Shown here: positions 8,992-13,497 of the stretch, in pieces
How the letters are laid out: every line of letters begins with the position of its first letter
Position numbering within the stretch: the first letter of the stretch is position 1
Notes under the pieces: generated by a model
The model's input: the letters and a program-made list of their open reading frames with translations, nothing else
What the model was told of the DNA's origin: nothing
Databases searched by the model: none
Made by a program: the position numbers and the translations under genes
From: Cruorifilaria tuberocauda
Taxonomy: Eukaryota; Nematoda; Chromadorea; Rhabditida; Onchocercidae
DNA length: 13,497 nucleotides
Assembly (NCBI GenBank): GCA_013365365.1
Contig: JABVXU010000966.1
Coordinates: forward strand, 1 to 13,497
Reading direction: 5' to 3'

Positions 8992-11900
8992 ATGACGTTA
9001 AGCACCGTTTCTGTATTGCTAGTATTGTATGGTTTTTTTAAAGATTTCAAACCTGGTGAACCATTTCTATTCAAATATCAAACCAGTTTTCTAAATCTTA
9101 CCGAAAAACAACTCAGTGGTGAAGTATGTTTCGTTGTTTTTCATGAAAGTAAATTGTATACAATCACGTAATGACGTGCGTGAGTAATTGCTTGAAATAA
9201 TTTAATTAATTGATGGTTCCATTGAACAAAATTGAAAGGTGTTGTTTACTGATGAAACATTTTGAAATTTGACAATTTTTTTCAAATTCATCTTTGAACG
9301 GTAAAATAATTACAGGTAAAAAGCATGAGCGAATAAATTACCTGGAAAAATTGAAATTAAATTTAGCAATTAATTAAAGAAATTTAATCGATTAACTGTA
9401 ATAGTTGCTAATAATTATTTGTTAAGATTGCAAAATAGTCAGAAAAAAACAAATTTGAATACTTGAATACTTATAGAATTAATTTATAGGAAATTAATAA
9501 ATCATTTCAAATATATTCGATTTAAAATATATTTCAGGTTTATCCATACTGGACATATAGCTATCTTATTAGTCTCATTCCAATATTTCTATCAACTGAT
9601 TTATTGCTTTATAAACCGATTTTAATTCTGGAAAGCATTGGTTACATGATTTTCAGGTAATCCTATTGTCAAATATTTCCAGGCTACCTAATATTGTTGC
9701 AATTATATATTTTTGTTCAGCATATCAGTTTCTTTCATGAAATTTAATAATAAATCAAACTTATCTTATCAGATGAACTATTGTAATTTAAATTATTATT
9801 AGGGATGAAAAGTCCAAATCACAAAAATTGTGCTTGATAACTTTTTTTGGACTTCTAAATTAAAATTTACTCGTACTTGCAATTGTACTGCTATCCTAAT
9901 TAGGTTCTAATAAAATTCTATTTCTGATATGTAATTTGCTATTCTAATTAAAATAAGTTCTAATTAGATTGCTGTTACCTTTAATATGCAAATCAAATTA
10001 TTGCTATGATTAGAATGGAAGAGAAATTTAAAAATTTTCATTACTTAACTTCCAGAATTACCTTGGTATTTGGTTCAGGAATATTTTTACAACAAATTGG
10101 AATGATTTTTTATGGTATTGCATCCGCGGCTGAAATTGCATTTTACTCATATATTTATGCTAAAGTTCGAAAAAATGAGTATCAACGGTAAACAGTTATT
10201 TTCATTATTGCATTTTCATTTCCTTTCATTTCCAATTTTTCTTCTTTCTATCAAAATTTATAATTAAAAATAATTTATTTAGGATTGAAAATTGAATAAT
10301 TTTTAAATTGAAAATTAACATTTCTACTTTAAATTAAAATTAAACTTTTGTTGAATTTTAGCTTAACATCATGGACACGTGCGTCAACAATGGCTGGACG
10401 TACGTTTGGCTATTTGCTAAGTCAAACTATTGTAATAACATCAATTGGTACTTATTTAACAGTTAATCAAATATCACTTGCTTCACCTATTCTAGTATTC
10501 ATTTTTGGTTTATGCTTTCCACGAATACAATGGCAATCGTTGGTTGAACGGATTAAAACTAGCACAGGTAAATTCGCTGTTTTAGAAATTTTTTCATTTT
10601 AAATTATATTTTCAAATGGAAATCTTAATTTTGATCGTATCTATCTGGTAATACTGATAAGCCATAACCATATTTCTAATAGTAGAAAATATTCTTTTGG
10701 TTATTCCGGAAATGAAATTATCACAAATGCATTTACTGGACAAAGAAAACTTTTTGGAATATATTCATTAATTGATAAGGTAATTGATGATTGAAAAAAA
10801 ATTGATATTGATATCATATAAAATGAATGAATGAATATGAATATGACATGAGTATGATATAAATATGATATGAGTATGATATAAGTATGATAAAAATATG
10901 ATATGAATATGATATAAGTATGTTATAAGTATGATAAAAACATGACATGAATATGGTAAGAATATGAGTATGATATGAATATGTTATAAGTATGATATAA
11001 GTATGATAACAATACGATATGAGTATGATATAAGTATGATAAGAATACGATATGAGTATAAGTATGATAAGAATACGGTATGAGTGTGATATAAGTATGA
11101 TAAGAATACGATATGAGTATAAGTATGATAAGAATACTATATGAGTATGATATAAGTATGATAAGAATACGATATAAGTATGATAAGAATACGATATGAG
11201 TATGGTATAAGTATGATAAGAATACGATATGAATATGATATGAAAAAATTGATAAGAAAAATTAATAAAATACAAGTTATACATTAAAATACCAAAAAAA
11301 TTGTAAGTTCAATTTTGATAATATTCATGTTTGAATTCATTTTAAGAGAATTAAAAGTAAGTTTTTAAGATGTGGGAGCATTCAAAGGACCGACAACCTA
11401 TGGACAGTATGCGAAATTTCGAATTAAAAAAATTTTAACTGATTTAAAAGAGATTTATGGGAATGGATTTGTACGGAAATGGTCACTTTGGTGGGCAATG
11501 ACAACTTGCATGTCTTTACAGGTGAAATTAATTAGCTAACATTTACTTAGAATAATTAATTATCTTAGCAGCCAGGAATAGAAAGCAGAATTTGATAGTT
11601 AAATGATTAAAAATTAAAAATCAATTTGAAGTAATTTCCTAAGACAATAAGTAAAATTGATATATTTCGTTACTTAATTACTTTATTCAAAATTTACTTT
11701 AACAGTTTATATTGAAAGTTAGATAAGCGCTTACTCACAAACGTTATGGGGCGAAGTGCAAAAAGAGGAAACAACGCTAAATGGCTTCGCGGAAGCAACT
11801 TATACCGCTTGTGGTAAGCATTTTTCAATATTTTTCAACTTGAACTTTCAACTTTCAACTTTCAACTCACTTTAGACTTTAGAACATTTCCACCAATTCA

Positions 11901-13040
11901 CCTTGTCATTACCTCATTTCATCAATTTCCTCATATGCTTTCATATTAATTAATTAATGATCTGAAAAAGAGAACACAGATGGAATCTGACTGATGAATT
12001 TATGTTGGTAGTAAGAAATCGCGGGATTTGAGTATTTGGGGTTTTAGCATTAATTTGTTTTGTTTCAGCTGCCATAGCGATAATGTTGATGAATATGATA
12101 TCGATTAACTGGGATAAATGGGGTGAGGCAGCTTTGGTGCTAATTTCAAGCATCGATTGTGCTTTGCTACTACTATTTAGCCAAGCGCAAACAATCTACG
12201 TGATGTACGTGTGCTACATTTGCTACCGGACGCTTTATCAAGTGATGATAACTATCGCACAGTACGTGTTTTTTGATTACTGGGTAATTATATCTCGTAA
12301 TCATGATTACTTAATCATGAATTGCTTTAGCTTTACTATATTAGCATTATATTAACTTACATAGAATGATTTGTAGAGAAAAGTATCAAGTATTAGATGT
12401 GATATTGATTATTTATCGTTATTTATCATGATATCTCGTGGTGAATGAATGATTGAACGTTAGCGCAGGTGGAACTTGGCGAAAAAAATGATTAGTGAAA
12501 GTTATGGATTGATATTTGGCCTGAATTCATTTGTGGCTCTTATTCTGCAAGCGATATTGACAATGATCGTCGTTGACAAACGTGGTTGCGGCATAAATGT
12601 TAGATCACAGGTTTCATTTTCTTCTATTTATTTCACGCTAAAAATTTTTTCTTACTTGGATAGCTTATTTATTATAATTATATTGTTGTCACGTGTTATA
12701 CGTGGATACGTCAATTGAAAGTAATGTAAATTAATAGAAGTTATTAATTATTAAAGTGGCAAAAATTATTAGTTCACTAATTAAATTAATCAATGTGTGA
12801 CTCTCTGTTATTGTATTAATTAATTTAATTTGCACGTTTTACGTGTGATCCAAAGTTTTTTTTTAATTTCAGTATTTCGTGTATGGTATCTATCATGCGA
12901 TAATTGCTCTCATTTTCCTCTCTTCGGTCGCATACAATTTTGCGAAAAATTATTTGCGAAAACGATTTGGTAGCACACATTTCGCTGATTTAACTACTGA
13001 TAACATCAAACAGAATGTTACAGGTAAATCAATTTCATAG
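8992..13040 (+). CDS. SLC19-family vitamin transporter, thiamine-transporter-like (9 exons, 444 aa)
   Basis: Predicted plasma-membrane carrier of the SLC19 family (reduced folate carrier and thiamine transporters), importing a B vitamin. Seen: YGFFKDFKPGEPF in and after helix 1 (residues 13-25); an N-glycosylation sequon NLT at 35-37 in the first outer loop, where the human members also carry one; VYPYWTYSYL (45-54); FYGIASAAEIAFYSYIY (102-118) with acidic E110 in helix 4; a large cytoplasmic loop (about 182-232); WSLWWA (234-239) opening helix 7; GLIFGLNSFVALILQ (355-369) and VVDKRGCGI (376-384); and a last helix at about 390-410 with a short tail. I compare with human proteins from memory: the WTYSYL and AEIAFYSYIY segments resemble SLC19A2/A3 (thiamine) more than SLC19A1 (folate). 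Substrate is therefore inferred, thiamine favoured. 444 residues is slightly short against about 500 in human SLC19A2/A3. The start at 8992 is preceded by an in-frame TAG at 8977-8979, which supports it. Confidence 0.87.
10683..10779 (+). other. Exon-like block inside intron 4 (possible poison exon, cassette or relic)
   Basis: This stretch lies between an acceptor-like CTAATAG (ending 10682) and a donor-like AAG|GTAATT (from 10780). From 10684 it holds one open frame of 32 residues, beginning RKYSFGYSG and ending FGIYSLIDK, with more balanced composition than the surrounding intron. It would fall in the variable cytoplasmic loop between helices 6 and 7. It is 97 bases long, so it is not a frame-neutral cassette. 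Joined to exon 4 (phase 1) it is read in a different frame that reaches TAA at 10772-10774. Skipping it gives a clean D197 junction, so it is left out of the main model. It may be a poison exon, a decayed exon, chance, or evidence of base errors in the assembly. Confidence 0.4.
10810..11250. repeat. Minisatellite in intron 4 (ATGATATAAGTATGATAAGAAT type)
   Basis: About 430 bases of imperfect tandem units, best ordered from 10980 to 11230, where a core of GATATAAGTATGATAAGAAT alternates with ATACGATATGAGTAT. Unit length varies from roughly 23 to 33 bases because the GATATGAGTAT segment is sometimes shortened. The 5' end (10810-10980) is more degenerate and looks like a simpler ATGATATGAGT repeat. 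The array lies wholly inside intron 4, after the exon-like block. The long minus-strand open frame here, rich in Tyr, Ile, Ser and His, is a by-product of the repeat and not a gene. Confidence 0.9.
12689..12712 (+). repeat. ACGT-rich motif, intron-8 copy
   Basis: TCACGTGTTATACGT followed by GGATACGTC. It matches a second copy at 13079-13102 with one inserted base and one substitution. Both lie in noncoding DNA flanking the last exon. Confidence 0.6.
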
Positions 13041-13497
13041 AGTGTAACTTAACATCCTAAAGTATTTCTGACTTGATATCACGTAGTTATACGTAGATAC
13101 GTTATCATGCATTAGTTCACCAATCTTGCAAATTGCTGATAATAATGATAAAAGTATTTGTCAACGATGAATAATGATAGTGGTGGTGGTGATAATATTG
13201 ATAATTACAATGATAATAATATTTACAGTAATACATGTAATTGTAATTATTTCATCTAATTCATCATTTTTCAATTGTAATGATGATTATTGTGATAGTA
13301 TTGTTCGTAATAATAATGATTTTAATGATAGTGTATTCATGATTGTTGTAAACATATCTGATTCATGCATACTGTTCAATTGTTTACTCTCTCTCTCTCT
13401 CTATTTGTTACTGAAATATTTGTTTTACTTTTTAAGAAAACAAACTTTGCAAAATAAAGAATAAAAGTTTATAAGCTATTCAATAAAACTTTAAAAA
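13041..13497 (+). other. 3' flank with simple repeats and polyadenylation signals
   Basis: After the stop come AT-rich sequence, a GATAATAATGATAA-type patch (about 13137-13215 and 13281-13330), a CT dinucleotide run (about 13387-13402), and AATAAA hexamers at 13453-13458, 13460-13465 and 13482-13487. If these serve the SLC19-like gene, its 3' untranslated region is about 420-460 bases. The open frame 13174-13464 (Val/Ile-rich start, Asn/Asp-rich middle) lies in this repeat-rich flank and is not supported as a gene, although it could be reached by splicing from the donor-like site at 13024. Confidence 0.5.
13079..13102 (+). repeat. ACGT-rich motif, 3'-flank copy
   Basis: TCACGTAGTTATACGT followed by AGATACGT, starting 39 bases after the stop codon. 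It pairs with the intron-8 copy at 12689-12712. Related TACGTA/CACGTA words are frequent at 4410-4490 and in the 7494-8068 and 8656-8975 repeats. Confidence 0.6.

Larger units (their letters stand above)
8992..13040 (+). other. Exon-intron structure of the SLC19-like gene
   Basis: Exons read from splice signals and frame: 8992-9123, 9538-9656, 10056-10187, 10362-10567, 11370-11521, 11723-11813, 12069-12261, 12469-12610, 12873-13040 (stop TAG 13038-13040). The coding total is 1335 bases, exactly 445 codons including the stop. Introns begin GTATGT, GTAATC, GTAAAC, GTAAAT, GTGAAA, GTAAGC, GTACGT and GTTTCA and all end in AG. The best acceptors are TTTCAG before exons 2, 7 and 9. The acceptors of exon 5 (TTTTTAAG) and exon 6 (AAAGTTAG) are weaker but are the only ones that keep frame. 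Split codons rejoin to R84, R128, D197, A278 and Q342. Intron lengths are about 174-414 bases except intron 4, which is 802. The least certain junction is exon 4 to exon 5. Confidence 0.75.

Noticed and set aside
10814..11284. 156-codon minus-strand frame of Tyr/Ile/Ser/His repeats
   Set aside because: It lies entirely over the intron-4 minisatellite and mirrors the repeat unit; the gene here is on the other strand.
11347..11356. Ten-base microexon before a consensus GTAAGT that would restore frame for the intron-4 block
   Set aside because: It would leave a 13-base intron (11357-11369), too short for known splicing, and would still not fix the frame problem at the exon 4 side.
11950..12153. 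67-codon minus-strand frame
   Set aside because: It is antisense to the supported exon 12069-12261 and has no independent motif.

Overview
The window looks like very AT-rich (by eye well over 70% A+T) nuclear DNA from an animal, most likely a nematode. The one clear gene is split by eight introns with GT...AG ends, and many of the acceptors are the short TTTTCAG or TTTCAG form typical of nematodes. Its product is an animal vitamin transporter of the SLC19 family. A spirurid or filarial-type worm would fit the base composition and the GAT/AAT-rich satellite-like DNA, but that placement is inference.

Layout. Positions 1 to about 8990 are a gene desert. I find no credible protein gene there, and the long open frames fall in simple repeats or AT-rich filler. 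The desert is structured rather than random: a GAT/AAT trinucleotide array (1575-1835), TTATCA-rich DNA with nested palindromes (2400-2840), diverged direct repeats (3343-3715), an ATAATTCAT array (3825-4210), three tandem copies built on TATCAGTGAATTATC (5637-6130), a purine-rich degenerate array (6351-6720), a long inverted repeat (6773-6861), three copies of a unit of about 175-200 bases rich in ACGT (7494-8068), and a tandem duplication of about 170 bases directly in front of the gene (8656-8975).

The gene (8992-13040, + strand) codes for a predicted 444-residue, 12-helix membrane carrier of the SLC19 (reduced folate carrier / thiamine transporter) family. Its motifs sit closer to the thiamine transporters SLC19A2/A3 than to the folate carrier. 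My nine-exon model keeps frame at every junction and ends at a stop. Intron 4 (10568-11369) is the unusual one. It holds an exon-like block with an open frame of 32 residues that cannot be spliced in without shifting the frame and hitting a stop. It also holds a minisatellite of about 430 bases.

The last 450 bases hold AT-rich flank, a second copy of an ACGT-rich motif also present in intron 8, simple repeats and several AATAAA polyadenylation signals. I see no operon, CRISPR array, tRNA, rRNA, transposase or other multi-gene system. The points most worth a second look are the intron-4 exon-like block, the duplicated splice-acceptor region before the start codon, and the dispersed ACGT-rich and TATCAGT motifs.
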